From a virus: a stretch of DNA of 46,313 bases. Shown piece after piece: positions 7,768 to 15,690 of this stretch (position 1 is the first letter of the stretch; each line of letters begins with the position of its first letter). The stretch lies in IMG/VR virus record IMGVR_UViG_3300042914_002633, positions 1-46,313 of that record. The stretch is one strand, 5' to 3'. The translations under genes were made by a program, and so were the position numbers. Below the pieces are notes generated by a model. The model saw only the letters and a program-made list of their open reading frames with translations. It was not told the origin of the DNA and did no database searches.

Positions 7768-8495
7768 TTTAGTTTAATTCCAAAAATATTTTGTCCGTAA
7801 TTTACAAATAGAGCGTTATCCAACTTAGATTTTAATAAGAACAATTCTTTAGAGTGTACTTCTTTTTCTTCATCCTCTACTTCTTTAACACTAAAACTAT
7901 TACCCAACTTAGTAACACTAGCTTCTCTAGCACTCATAACGATTTGTGGCGTAACTACTAAATAGTCGCCTGATTTTAATTCTTTCTTCTTTTTAGACTT
8001 ATTATCCAATACGGTTACATTACCACTCATTACATATACGTGAGTAAACTTTTCATTAGATTTAACAAAGAATGTGGATTGACTAAATGCTACACTACAT
8101 AACGTAGTAAGTAATGTATTTAGATTAGTACTTTCACTAACACAATATAGTTCTCCGTTGAGAGTAAAGTTAAACATTGCGTCCTTTACTTTAACCACTT
8201 CAGGCAATTTAAAATCATTTACATATTCAGTACTTGTTTGATTAAAGTATGTGGAAGTGTTTTCTTTCTGAAACACTGCAATACGATATGGTATTATATA
8301 TGATACACTAGAGTTGGTTGTGTTTATATTAAGACTATTAGTAATAGTATATGTTTTACCAATAGTAGTAGGTAATACGTTTAATTTATTATTAATTACC
8401 TCGGTTAATTCCACCTGACCAACTGTGTCATAAACAAAAAGATCGTTGGCGTGGAGATTAAATGATGTCAATAGAATAGTTAGAAATTTCTTCAT
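7764..8495 (-). CDS. Exported FecR-like beta-rich protein
   Basis: A 243-residue protein from the ATG at 8495 (an in-frame TTG lies two codons upstream). The N-terminus MKKFLTILLTSFNLHAND is a typical Sec signal peptide, with cleavage likely after LHA near residue 17. The mature part is beta-rich; FFVKSNEKFTHVYVMSGN followed by a lysine-rich turn and LKSGDYLVVTP fits the FecR periplasmic domain pattern. A phage protein with a signal peptide would act in the host periplasm or envelope, for example in superinfection exclusion or envelope sensing. Its start faces the plus-strand nuclease gene across a 57-bp divergent region. Function not known. Confidence 0.7.
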   Translation of the reverse strand: MKKFLTILLTSFNLHANDLFVYDTVGQVELTEVINNKLNVLPTTIGKTYTITNSLNINTTNSSVSYIIPYRIAVFQKENTSTYFNQTSTEYVNDFKLPEVVKVKDAMFNFTLNGELYCVSESTNLNTLLTTLCSVAFSQSTFFVKSNEKFTHVYVMSGNVTVLDNKSKKKKELKSGDYLVVTPQIVMSAREASVTKLGNSFSVKEVEDEEKEVHSKELFLLKSKLDNALFVNYGQNIFGIKLK

Positions 8496-8518
8496 ATACA
8501 ATATATAGTTTTTATAGA

Positions 8519-8546
8519 TTGACTTTTATTAATTATACATTAGGAT
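8519..8546 (+). promoter_or_regulatory. Sigma70-like promoter of the PD-(D/E)XK nuclease / plus-strand cluster
   Basis: The -35 box TTGACT is at 8519-8524 and the -10 box TAGGAT at 8541-8546, with a 16-bp spacer. Start of transcription is predicted at 8553, the A of the ATG itself, so the mRNA would be leaderless. Confidence 0.6.
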
Positions 8547-8552
8547 GATAGA

Positions 8553-9443
8553 ATGTCAATTGAAGAAATTAAAGAAATAAAAAAGAAACGAGTCAGTTTT
8601 AGCCAATATTCTACATTTCTAAAATGTCCGCAAAAGTGGTATTTGGATTATGTCAAGAATCTTCGGGTTAAAGATGATAATATTAATACTACGTTTGGAA
8701 CTGCCATTCATCATGCATTTCAAACATATCTTACCGCATTATATAAGGAAGGTGTCGGTATTGCCGACTCATTAGATGTAAAGAAGCTATTCTTAGATAA
8801 GTTTAATGAGGAAATCAAAAAGGTAAAAGATGTAAAAGAAGAAGAGTTTACCGACTTTATTTTCGACGGAAATGATATCGTTGATACATTTTGTAAATCT
8901 GCAAATAGGTTAAAATACTTTCCTACCAAAGACTATGAACTAATTGGCATTGAAATTCCACTTGAGATTCCAATCAAAAATAATGTGGAGTTTGTAGGCT
9001 TCATCGATATCGTCCTAAAAGAACGAAACAAAGAATATTATCGTATTATTGACTTCAAAACATCTAGCAGTGGTTGGAATAGTTATATGAAAGAAGATGT
9101 AAGTAAACTTGCACAGTTACATCTATACAAATCTGTATACAGCAAAAAGTTTAATGTGCCACTCAATAACATCGAAGTAGAGTTCTTTATCGTAAAACGT
9201 AAACTTTATGAAAATGTAAGCTTCCCACAAAGCAGAATTCAGTTATTTAAACCGGCCGCTGGTCCTACTATCATTAAAGAATCGATCAAATCATTTGTTG
9301 AGTTCTTAGACTACGGATTTACTTCAGATGGAAATTATAATGAAACCAATCAATATATAAAAGTTCCTGGTAATGGTAAAAAGAATTGTAAGTATTGTAC
9401 CCATTACAAAAAAATATGTGATGGTAAGGCTACAAAATTATAA
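8553..9443 (+). CDS. PD-(D/E)XK nuclease with Fe-S cysteines (RecB/Cas4-like)
   Basis: A 296-residue nuclease of the RecB/AddB/Cas4 type. It starts with a SFSQYSTFLKCPQKWYLDY segment near 15-33, typical of this family. Catalytic residues are His53/His54 (GTAIHHAF), Asp152 (GFIDIVL), Asp167-x-Lys169 (IIDFKTS) and Gln188 with Tyr192 (QLHLY). Four cysteines, Cys25 and Cys279, Cys282 and Cys289, match the pattern of the AddB/Cas4 4Fe-4S cluster. It likely acts as a DNA exonuclease in recombination or host DNA breakdown. It is the first gene of the plus-strand block and has its own promoter. Confidence 0.87.
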   Translation: MSIEEIKEIKKKRVSFSQYSTFLKCPQKWYLDYVKNLRVKDDNINTTFGTAIHHAFQTYLTALYKEGVGIADSLDVKKLFLDKFNEEIKKVKDVKEEEFTDFIFDGNDIVDTFCKSANRLKYFPTKDYELIGIEIPLEIPIKNNVEFVGFIDIVLKERNKEYYRIIDFKTSSSGWNSYMKEDVSKLAQLHLYKSVYSKKFNVPLNNIEVEFFIVKRKLYENVSFPQSRIQLFKPAAGPTIIKESIKSFVEFLDYGFTSDGNYNETNQYIKVPGNGKKNCKYCTHYKKICDGKATKL

Positions 9444-9453
9444 TTAATACTTT

Positions 9454-9485
9454 ACATATGTGTATATCTATATATGTACATATGT
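9454..9485. promoter_or_regulatory. Paired palindromes upstream of the RHH gene (candidate operator)
   Basis: The 8-bp palindrome ACATATGT occurs at 9454-9461 and again at 9478-9485, 24 bp apart centre to centre, with an overlapping palindrome ATGTACAT at 9474-9481. The block ends 2 bp before the ribbon-helix-helix ATG. Paired palindromic boxes are typical operators of such regulators; autoregulation is inferred. Confidence 0.5.
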
Positions 9486-9486
9486 T

Positions 9487-9702
9487 ATGGATCAATTTGT
9501 TACAACAGTAAAACTTAATCAAGAATTATATAATCAGTTTAAAGAACTGAATATACGAGGAAAAATATCTTTCCAAGACTTTGTAAATAAGTGTCTTGAA
9601 AAGTATTTGATAGACGCTAAATTTCAAACAGAAATTAGCGAAAGTATTTCTACTAAGTTAAGTTTTAATGCTCCATTTTCATTATCAAAGGAATCTAAAT
9701 GA
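9487..9702 (+). CDS. Ribbon-helix-helix DNA-binding protein
   Basis: A 71-residue protein from the ATG at 9487; a GTG start nine codons earlier would fall in the palindromic region and is less likely. It has the RHH order: a short strand TTVKLN (residues 5-10), helix QELYNQFKELN, turn NIRGKIS, and helix FQDFVNKCLEKYL. A polar tail of about 25 residues follows. RHH proteins bind DNA as dimers through the strand and commonly repress their own promoter. It overlaps the next gene by 4 nt and heads the glycan cluster, so it could control it. No toxin partner is visible beside it. Confidence 0.68.
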   Translation: MDQFVTTVKLNQELYNQFKELNIRGKISFQDFVNKCLEKYLIDAKFQTEISESISTKLSFNAPFSLSKESK

Positions 9703-10250
9703 AAAAGAAAAAGATACTATTATTGAGTGATGATTTAAGAATGCATAGTGGTGTGGCTACAATGAGTCGAGAACTCGTATTAGGCACTCTTCATCACTAT
9801 GACTGGGTGCAAATTGCAGGTGCCATTAAACATCCAGAGGGCGGCAAAGTTGTGGACATGAAAGACGCATGTGATAAGTTGAATGGTAGATCTGATAATT
9901 ACCTTAGATTATATCCAGTAGATGGTTATGGAGATGAAGATATTTTATACCAGATCATTGCTATAGAAAAACCTGATGCAATTATGCACTTCACTGATCC
10001 TCGTTTCTGGGGATGGTTGTATAATATCGAACATCAAATTCGTAGTAAAATCCCACTAACTTACCTGGATATCTGGGATGATTTACCATATCCAATGTGG
10101 AATAAACCATTCTATAAAAGTTGTGACGCTTTATTTGCTATTAGCAAACAAACAGATAATATTAATAAATGGGTACTAGGACCGGAAAATTGTACTAGTA
10201 TCTACGGTGATTTTGACAATAATGGAAATATAATAAAGGAGAACGTTTAA
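9699..10250 (+). CDS. Glycosyltransferase N-terminal half (split GT-B)
   Basis: A 183-residue protein equal to the N-terminal, acceptor-side half of a GT-B glycosyltransferase: a KKKKILLLSDDLRMHSGVA start, with the glycine turn common in GT4 enzymes, then LTYLDIWDDLPYP near 125-137 and ALFAISKQT near 147-155. It stops just where the inter-domain linker and C-terminal Rossmann domain would follow; these are encoded by the next gene in another frame. The stop is followed by TATG (TAATATG), and AAAGGAG lies 8 nt before the next start, so the split looks established rather than a recent frameshift. The two halves probably assemble. Confidence 0.78.
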   Translation: MKKKKILLLSDDLRMHSGVATMSRELVLGTLHHYDWVQIAGAIKHPEGGKVVDMKDACDKLNGRSDNYLRLYPVDGYGDEDILYQIIAIEKPDAIMHFTDPRFWGWLYNIEHQIRSKIPLTYLDIWDDLPYPMWNKPFYKSCDALFAISKQTDNINKWVLGPENCTSIYGDFDNNGNIIKENV

Positions 10251-10251
10251 T

Positions 10252-11217
10252 ATGCCAGTAAAAGGAAAACATCTATTACACTTGGTACCACATGGTATTA
10301 ACAGTGACGAATTTAAACCACTTCCAAAAAGAGATTCTTCAGTTGAAAAGTTGAAGAAAAGTTTATTGGGAGAGGGTGATTACAATTTTATAGTAGCATT
10401 CAATAGTAGAAATGCACATCGTAAACATCCAGCAAATCTAATTTTAGCATTTAAATCATTTTGTGCTTCTATTGATCCAGAACAAGCTAAAAAATGCGCT
10501 TTAATTATGCATACCGATAAAGTGTGTGAAGCTGGTACTGATCTTGTAGCTACGATTCAAGCGGTGTGTCCAGAGTATAAAGTGGTATTGGACGAGTCTC
10601 GTAGATCGCCAGAAGAAATGGTAGCATTCTATAATCTGGCTGATGTTACCGCCAATGTTAGTTCCAATGAAGGATTTGGTTTAAGCATCGCTGAAAGTAT
10701 TATGTGTGGTACTCCTGTCATCGCTACGGTCACAGGCGGTTTACAAGATCAACTAGGAATTGTTACAGACGATGGTAAGCCGGTAGAATTCAATCTTGAA
10801 TTTGGCACCAATAGTACAGGAAGATACACAAAACATGGCATTTGGGCTAAGCCTATTTGGACTAAAGTGCAAAATCTTCAAGGCAGTCCTCCCACTCCGT
10901 ATATCATGGATGATTTGACGAATTATACCGATATTGCTGATGCAATTGCATATTGGTATTTAGTTGGAAGTGATAAACGTGAACAATATGGATTAGAAGG
11001 TCGTAGATGGGCAATGAATGAAGGCGGAATTAATAGTTTAAACATGTGTAATCAGTTTATTAAAGCGATGGATTTCACATTAAATAATTTTACTCCTGTT
11101 AAATCATTTGACATCTTTACTAATAATGGTTATGATATTAAATCATTACCTAACGATAAATTGGGATTTGATTTACACGTTGTAAATTTAGAAACTATTA
11201 AGCAGACTATTTCATGA
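10252..11217 (+). CDS. Glycosyltransferase C-terminal half (split GT4)
   Basis: A 321-residue protein that begins in the GT-B linker (LLHLVPHGINSDEFKPL, residues 8-24) and contains the donor-binding domain: FNSRNAHRKHPANLILAF near 50-67 and the retaining E-x7-E motif in SSNEGFGLSIAESIMCGTPV near 138-157, with both glutamates intact. It lacks an N-terminal domain, which the preceding 183-residue gene supplies. A good Shine-Dalgarno AAAGGAG precedes the ATG. It overlaps the dUTPase start by ATGA. Together the two proteins equal about 504 residues, somewhat longer than a standard GT4 enzyme. Confidence 0.82.
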   Translation: MPVKGKHLLHLVPHGINSDEFKPLPKRDSSVEKLKKSLLGEGDYNFIVAFNSRNAHRKHPANLILAFKSFCASIDPEQAKKCALIMHTDKVCEAGTDLVATIQAVCPEYKVVLDESRRSPEEMVAFYNLADVTANVSSNEGFGLSIAESIMCGTPVIATVTGGLQDQLGIVTDDGKPVEFNLEFGTNSTGRYTKHGIWAKPIWTKVQNLQGSPPTPYIMDDLTNYTDIADAIAYWYLVGSDKREQYGLEGRRWAMNEGGINSLNMCNQFIKAMDFTLNNFTPVKSFDIFTNNGYDIKSLPNDKLGFDLHVVNLETIKQTIS

Positions 11218-11906
11218 AGATTCAAGTATTAAAAAACGAAGATTATCAAGATGTAGAAAATCTACCAAAAAAAGGCACAGAACGTGCTACTGGTTATGAT
11301 GTTATTGTTACAAGTGAACCCGAAATCATCGGGGAAACATACAATAATGGTACATATAAAAGAATCGATTATATTCAGTATAAAACAAATCTTAAACTAG
11401 CTGTACAACAAGAAAGACAGTATAGTGGATTTGGTCATACCGATATTGATTATGATATCCTAGCATTTCCTCGTAGTAGTGTTAGCAAGTACAATTTAGT
11501 ATTGGCTAATTGTATTGGGTTGATTGACGCTGATTATCGTGGCGAAGTATTACTAAGATTCAAATATCAATGGCAACCAGAAGACTATAGAATCAGAATT
11601 GATAATCTAATTGAAGGAATCGTAAATTCCAATAAACTTTATAAAAAAGGAGATAAAGTCTGTCAACTCAAAGTGACTAAAGTAGAAAATGTAGAATTCG
11701 TATTGGTAAATGAATTAGATTCTACAAATAGAGGCGAAGGCGGATTTGGCAGCACCGATGATAAAAAAGGTGAACGAGTCGAAATTGCACAACTTCAAAT
11801 GAGTAAAATGGAAGCACTCTATAATAGTTTAGGTGGAATTCCTACTCCAAATAAAAAGTATAGTCAGTTAGTTAGTGAAAGAGATACAAAACAATTTAAT
11901 CAATAA
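11214..11906 (+). CDS. dut: dUTPase (trimeric type), extended
   Basis: A 230-residue dUTP diphosphatase with all five motifs: I ATGYDV near 25-30, II PRSSVSKYN near 87-95, III GLIDADYRGEV near 102-112 (catalytic Asp), IV KGDKVCQL near 144-151, and the P-loop-like motif V RGEGGFGSTD near 174-183. It hydrolyses dUTP to dUMP, keeping uracil out of DNA and feeding dTMP synthesis. It is longer than the usual 150 residues, with an insertion between motifs I and II and between III and IV and a tail of about 45 residues. It sits inside the glycosyltransferase cluster, overlapping the split GT by ATGA and followed by TAATATG. Confidence 0.93.
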   Translation: MKIQVLKNEDYQDVENLPKKGTERATGYDVIVTSEPEIIGETYNNGTYKRIDYIQYKTNLKLAVQQERQYSGFGHTDIDYDILAFPRSSVSKYNLVLANCIGLIDADYRGEVLLRFKYQWQPEDYRIRIDNLIEGIVNSNKLYKKGDKVCQLKVTKVENVEFVLVNELDSTNRGEGGFGSTDDKKGERVEIAQLQMSKMEALYNSLGGIPTPNKKYSQLVSERDTKQFNQ

Positions 11907-11907
11907 T

Positions 11908-13245
11908 ATGAACAAACCATTATGTCTAATTTCAGGGCCAGTATTTAACCGAAGCGGATATGGCGACTGGGCCACAGCTATTGCTAAAAGCATCATTCGT
12001 TATGATAAGTATGATGTTAAAATTGCTCCGGCAAAATGGGGCAATTGTCAAAGTAAACGTTTTCTTGAGGATCTGACCGATCCTGAAGACAAATTACTTG
12101 CGAGCAAATTCTTGCAAGGAGCTTTAAATAAACAACCAGATGTATTTATTCAACTAACTATTCCGGAAGAATTTCAACCAATTGGTAAATACAATATTGG
12201 AATGACAGCTGGTATCGAAACTACTATTCCACCAGGCAGTTGGATCGAAGGTGTTAATAGAATGAATCTTACTATCGGATTGTCTAATCATGTTAAAAAA
12301 ACATTTACCGAGACAAAGTTAGCAAAACAATTGGAAAACGGTCAACAAATTCCAATTCAAGTTGAAAAACCTATCGAAGTATGTTTCTGGGGAGCAGATA
12401 CCAATATCTTTAAAAAGACAGATGAAAAACTTGAATCTGTTGAAAATGCTTTATCAAACATCAAAGAATCTTCTGCATTCTTATTTGTAGGTCAATGGAC
12501 ACATGGTGGACTTTACAATGATCGTAAAGACATTGGAAATCTTATTAAGACATTCTGTACATCATTTAAGAATCAGTCTCTAAATGATCGTCCGTGTCTT
12601 ATTGTAAAAACAAGTGGGGCTTCATATTCGACTGTAGATCGTTTTGAGATTCTTTCCAAGATTAAGAAAGTGCGTGAAGAAATAGGCGAAAATGCTCCTA
12701 ATGTATATCTTTTACACGGCGAATTATCCGAACCAGAAATGAATGCATTGTTAAATCATGAAAAGATTATAGCACACGTTTCATTTACTCACGGTGAAGG
12801 ATATGGTCATCCTCTTTTATTAGCTACATTAAGTGGTAAACCGTTATTAGCGCCTAATTGGAGTGGGCATTTAGATTATCTAAATCCGATGTTTGCTAAT
12901 TTATTGCCTGGCAATTTAGTAGATGTAGATAAAAAATCAGTAAATCAGTGGATTATTAAAGAAAGTAAATGGTTCAAAGTATCATATTCCCTAGCGGAAG
13001 ATAAAATGAAACAAATATACTTTTCTAGAAAGATCGATAAGTTTACTAAAAACGCCGAACTTTTACGTAAACAAAATGCAGAAAACTTTAGTATGACTGC
13101 GATGGATAAAAGATTGTGGTCTATACTGGATAAATATGTCCCAGAATTTGCAGTTGAAAATACGTTTGTATTGCCAAAATTAAAAGCAATTAATAACACT
13201 TCTACTGAAAATAAACTAACTCTTCCAAAATTAAAGATAGCTTAA
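11908..13245 (+). CDS. GT4-like glycosyltransferase
   Basis: A 445-residue GT-B protein from the ATG at 11908, one base after the dUTPase stop (TAATATG). The N-terminus LCLISGPVFNRSGYGDWA carries the acceptor-side glycine loop of GT4 enzymes. CFWGADTNIFKKT near 163-175 is the linker; FVGQWTHGGLYNDRKDIGNLI near 192-212 starts the donor domain; FTHGEGYGHPLLLATLSGKP near 292-311 is the E-x7-E region, but Leu replaces the second Glu. NWSGHLDYL follows. The missing second acid is seen in some active members of the clan. Substrates unknown. Confidence 0.83.
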   Translation: MNKPLCLISGPVFNRSGYGDWATAIAKSIIRYDKYDVKIAPAKWGNCQSKRFLEDLTDPEDKLLASKFLQGALNKQPDVFIQLTIPEEFQPIGKYNIGMTAGIETTIPPGSWIEGVNRMNLTIGLSNHVKKTFTETKLAKQLENGQQIPIQVEKPIEVCFWGADTNIFKKTDEKLESVENALSNIKESSAFLFVGQWTHGGLYNDRKDIGNLIKTFCTSFKNQSLNDRPCLIVKTSGASYSTVDRFEILSKIKKVREEIGENAPNVYLLHGELSEPEMNALLNHEKIIAHVSFTHGEGYGHPLLLATLSGKPLLAPNWSGHLDYLNPMFANLLPGNLVDVDKKSVNQWIIKESKWFKVSYSLAEDKMKQIYFSRKIDKFTKNAELLRKQNAENFSMTAMDKRLWSILDKYVPEFAVENTFVLPKLKAINNTSTENKLTLPKLKIA

Positions 13246-13246
13246 T

Positions 13247-13894
13247 ATGTTTTTGTCTTATTTAGTAACATCGCATAATGAAACTGATAGTTTAGAAAAG
13301 CTATTAAATAAATTACTATTAAATAAAAAAGATCAACATGAGATTATTCTTCTCGATGATTATTCTGATAATCCAAAAACTTTGGACATTATACAAAAAT
13401 ATAAAGAAAAGATAAATTTTTATCAACATAATTTAGATAAAAATTATGGAGCGCACAAAAATTATGGCATAGAATTATGCAAAGGCGAATGGATCTTTCA
13501 ACTAGATGCTGATGAAGTTCCTACAGATGAATTAATAGAAAATATTGATTTAATTATTGAATCAAATATTAACAATGAAGTATTATGGTTGCCACGTTTA
13601 AATTATTTTCTTGGGGTAACCGAACAAGATATCAATATGTGGGGATGGAAAATGTATGATGGCATGATCAATTTTCCTGATTATCAATCTAGATTATATC
13701 GTAACTTACCACATATTAGGTATGAAAGAAGACTACATGAAAAAGTTGAAGGATTTAAAAGTTATGTTTTTATTCCTCCACAAAAAGACTATGCTATAAT
13801 TCACGAAAAAACTATAGAAAAACAAAGAGAAACAAATATGAGATACAACGAAAACTTTAGCCCCAATGAAAACAAAGGTTACGCTGTTAAATAA
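13247..13894 (+). CDS. GT2-family glycosyltransferase (GT-A)
   Basis: A 215-residue GT-A protein. It opens with a classic GT2 strand, FLSYLVTSHNETDSLEKLL, then IILLDDYSDNPKTLDII near 33-49, NYGAHKNYGIELCKGEW near 66-82 and the metal-binding DxD in FQLDADEVPT near 84-93. It is short for GT2 enzymes (usually 230-330) but the catalytic core is complete. No membrane anchor is seen, so the acceptor may be soluble or presented by partners. It starts one base after the preceding stop (TAATATG) and is followed the same way by a methyltransferase. Confidence 0.85.
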   Translation: MFLSYLVTSHNETDSLEKLLNKLLLNKKDQHEIILLDDYSDNPKTLDIIQKYKEKINFYQHNLDKNYGAHKNYGIELCKGEWIFQLDADEVPTDELIENIDLIIESNINNEVLWLPRLNYFLGVTEQDINMWGWKMYDGMINFPDYQSRLYRNLPHIRYERRLHEKVEGFKSYVFIPPQKDYAIIHEKTIEKQRETNMRYNENFSPNENKGYAVK

Positions 13895-13895
13895 T

Positions 13896-14471
13896 ATGAC
13901 TATCGACGAGCTTTTAAAAGATATACCAGATAAATTTGAACATAGTACCACTACAAGTCATAAATTTAAACGTGATGTGTTTGAGTTTTTTGACAAACCC
14001 GAATTTAAACAAAGTGTTTGTTTGGAAATAGGGTCCAATTTGGGATACTCTACTAGAATTTTAAGTTATTTGTTTAAAGAAGTAGTAGGCTTTAATTTGG
14101 AAAGTGCTAAAGAAGCTATAGAGTTTAACAAACATCGCACAAACGTAAGATATTATACACAAGACGTATATAATACGCAGATGCCATTAGATTATGGAGA
14201 TATCTTTTTTATCGATGCACAACACACTTATTTTGCAGTTATAGATGATACAATTAGATCTCTTAAATTTAAATCTACAAACGGATTAAAGAAGTATTTT
14301 ATTTATGACGACATTGGAGGATTTCCAGAATTAAAACAGGCTATGGATGATTTGATCAAAAATGAATACATTAAAATAGTAAAACCAATTGGTTATAGTC
14401 CTAATGAAACATTTATTAATAGATTCCCAAAATTAAGTGCTTATGAGGGATATATTTGCGTTGAGGTATAA
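13896..14471 (+). CDS. SAM-dependent methyltransferase, class I
   Basis: A 191-residue Rossmann methyltransferase. The ATG at 13896 lies one base after the GT2 stop (TAATATG); an upstream in-frame ATG at 13866 would overlap that gene. Motif I is VCLEIGSNLGYSTRIL near 41-56 (SAM-binding glycine loop), then VVGFNLES (post-I) and a DIFFIDAQHTYFAVIDD strand near 100-116 resembling the FIDAxHxYxxVxxD motif of small-molecule O-methyltransferases. FIYDDIGG near 130-137 may supply an acidic metal ligand. Likely methylates a sugar hydroxyl or an aglycone made by the neighbouring transferases. Confidence 0.8.
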   Translation: MTIDELLKDIPDKFEHSTTTSHKFKRDVFEFFDKPEFKQSVCLEIGSNLGYSTRILSYLFKEVVGFNLESAKEAIEFNKHRTNVRYYTQDVYNTQMPLDYGDIFFIDAQHTYFAVIDDTIRSLKFKSTNGLKKYFIYDDIGGFPELKQAMDDLIKNEYIKIVKPIGYSPNETFINRFPKLSAYEGYICVEV

Positions 14472-14474
14472 TTT

Positions 14475-15122
14475 ATGAATAACATTGAACTAAGAAAAAA
14501 ATACGGCGATCATCCTGAGAATCCGATATATAAGTATCCAGATCATTATTTTGCTAATAAAGACGGATTTACTATGCACATCACAAATTGGTTGGCATTT
14601 TTATCAAAATTTGAAAATGCTCCTAATCTTCAATTTTTGGAAATAGGCACGGGTAATGGTAGATCCTCTGTATGGACATTTGAAAACATTTTAACACATC
14701 CGAGTTCTAAATTAATAACTGTTGATATAACGGAAAATCTACATTACAAAAAAGGCGCTAAATTTAAAGGGATGGAGCTAGAAGAAGACATACTGGTATC
14801 AGTTAGACAAAATTTACAGCCTTATATAGATCAAAATAAATGTGAATATGTTTTGGAAGATTCAAAGTTATTTTTGAAAAAATTCAATCCAAATGTAGAA
14901 AAAATTCTAGATTTCGTTTATATTGATGGCAGTCACGAACCAGATCACGTAATTTATGAATCTTGTTTATGTTTTGAAATGTTAAAGCCAGGAGGATATC
15001 TTTTGTTTGATGATTATGGTTGGGGGAATTGCAGATATGGAATAGAATCTTTCTTACTATGTTATCAAAACAAAATAAAAATACTATATAAAGACTGGCA
15101 AGTACTAGTAGAGAAGTTATAA
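14475..15122 (+). CDS. SAM-dependent methyltransferase, class I
   Basis: A 215-residue methyltransferase. Motif I is FLEIGTGNGRSSVWTF near 50-65; LITVDITEN near 76-84 is the SAM ribose-binding acid; FVYIDGSHEPDHVIYE near 149-164 is the FIDGxHxYxxV motif of the metal-dependent MTase_24/CmcI-like group; LKPGGYLLFDDYGW near 172-185 provides a second acidic pair. It probably performs O-methylation. It is 3 bp from the previous gene and 4 bp from the next. It is distinct in sequence from its methyltransferase neighbours, so the cluster is not a simple duplication series. Confidence 0.85.
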   Translation: MNNIELRKKYGDHPENPIYKYPDHYFANKDGFTMHITNWLAFLSKFENAPNLQFLEIGTGNGRSSVWTFENILTHPSSKLITVDITENLHYKKGAKFKGMELEEDILVSVRQNLQPYIDQNKCEYVLEDSKLFLKKFNPNVEKILDFVYIDGSHEPDHVIYESCLCFEMLKPGGYLLFDDYGWGNCRYGIESFLLCYQNKIKILYKDWQVLVEKL

Positions 15123-15126
15123 TATT

Positions 15127-15684
15127 ATGAGTAAATATGGATTATTAGACCCAGGAACGTGCATACCAGTATTAGAAGTTGCATTTGCGGTATATCAAAT
15201 AAATTCTGTATTAGAATTTGGATGTGGTATATGGAGTACTGGTTGTTTTGTTAGAAATAGCAAACAGACCACATCTATTGAAAATGTAGAAGAATGGGTA
15301 AAGTTTGTAAAAGAGGAATACAGTCATAAAAATAATTTGAATGTCGTTCATTATACAAAACCAATGAATGAATACTTTACTGAAACTAAAGAAAGTTATG
15401 ATCTGATTTTTATAGATGGAAATGACCGAAAAGAATGTTTACAAGCTGCATTTTATAGAAGTCCAATAATTGTTTGTCACGATATGCATACCAACGAATT
15501 CAAATGGCAATCAGTTAATGTTCCAAGTGATTATAATCTGATGCTATATACAGGATGCGAACCTTATATAACAGGCATATTTGGTCATAAAGATATATCA
15601 TTAAAAGAAAATATACTGAATAGAAAAAATTATAAACACAAAAACACATATATCGACGAATCCTTTTGGGTAACAGGAAATTAA
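15127..15684 (+). CDS. Methyltransferase-like protein
   Basis: A 185-residue Rossmann-type protein. VLEFGCGIWSTGCF near 28-41 is a motif I variant with the GxGxxS pattern, TTSIENVEEWVKFV near 48-61 fits the post-I acid, and YDLIFIDGNDRKECL near 93-107 is motif IV. PIIVCHDMHTNEF near 115-127 follows. The overall layout fits class I methyltransferases acting on small molecules, but the fold lacks a clear C-terminal cap, so catalysis is likely rather than certain. Codon and base use match its neighbours. Confidence 0.7.
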   Translation: MSKYGLLDPGTCIPVLEVAFAVYQINSVLEFGCGIWSTGCFVRNSKQTTSIENVEEWVKFVKEEYSHKNNLNVVHYTKPMNEYFTETKESYDLIFIDGNDRKECLQAAFYRSPIIVCHDMHTNEFKWQSVNVPSDYNLMLYTGCEPYITGIFGHKDISLKENILNRKNYKHKNTYIDESFWVTGN

Positions 15685-15690
15685 AAATAT

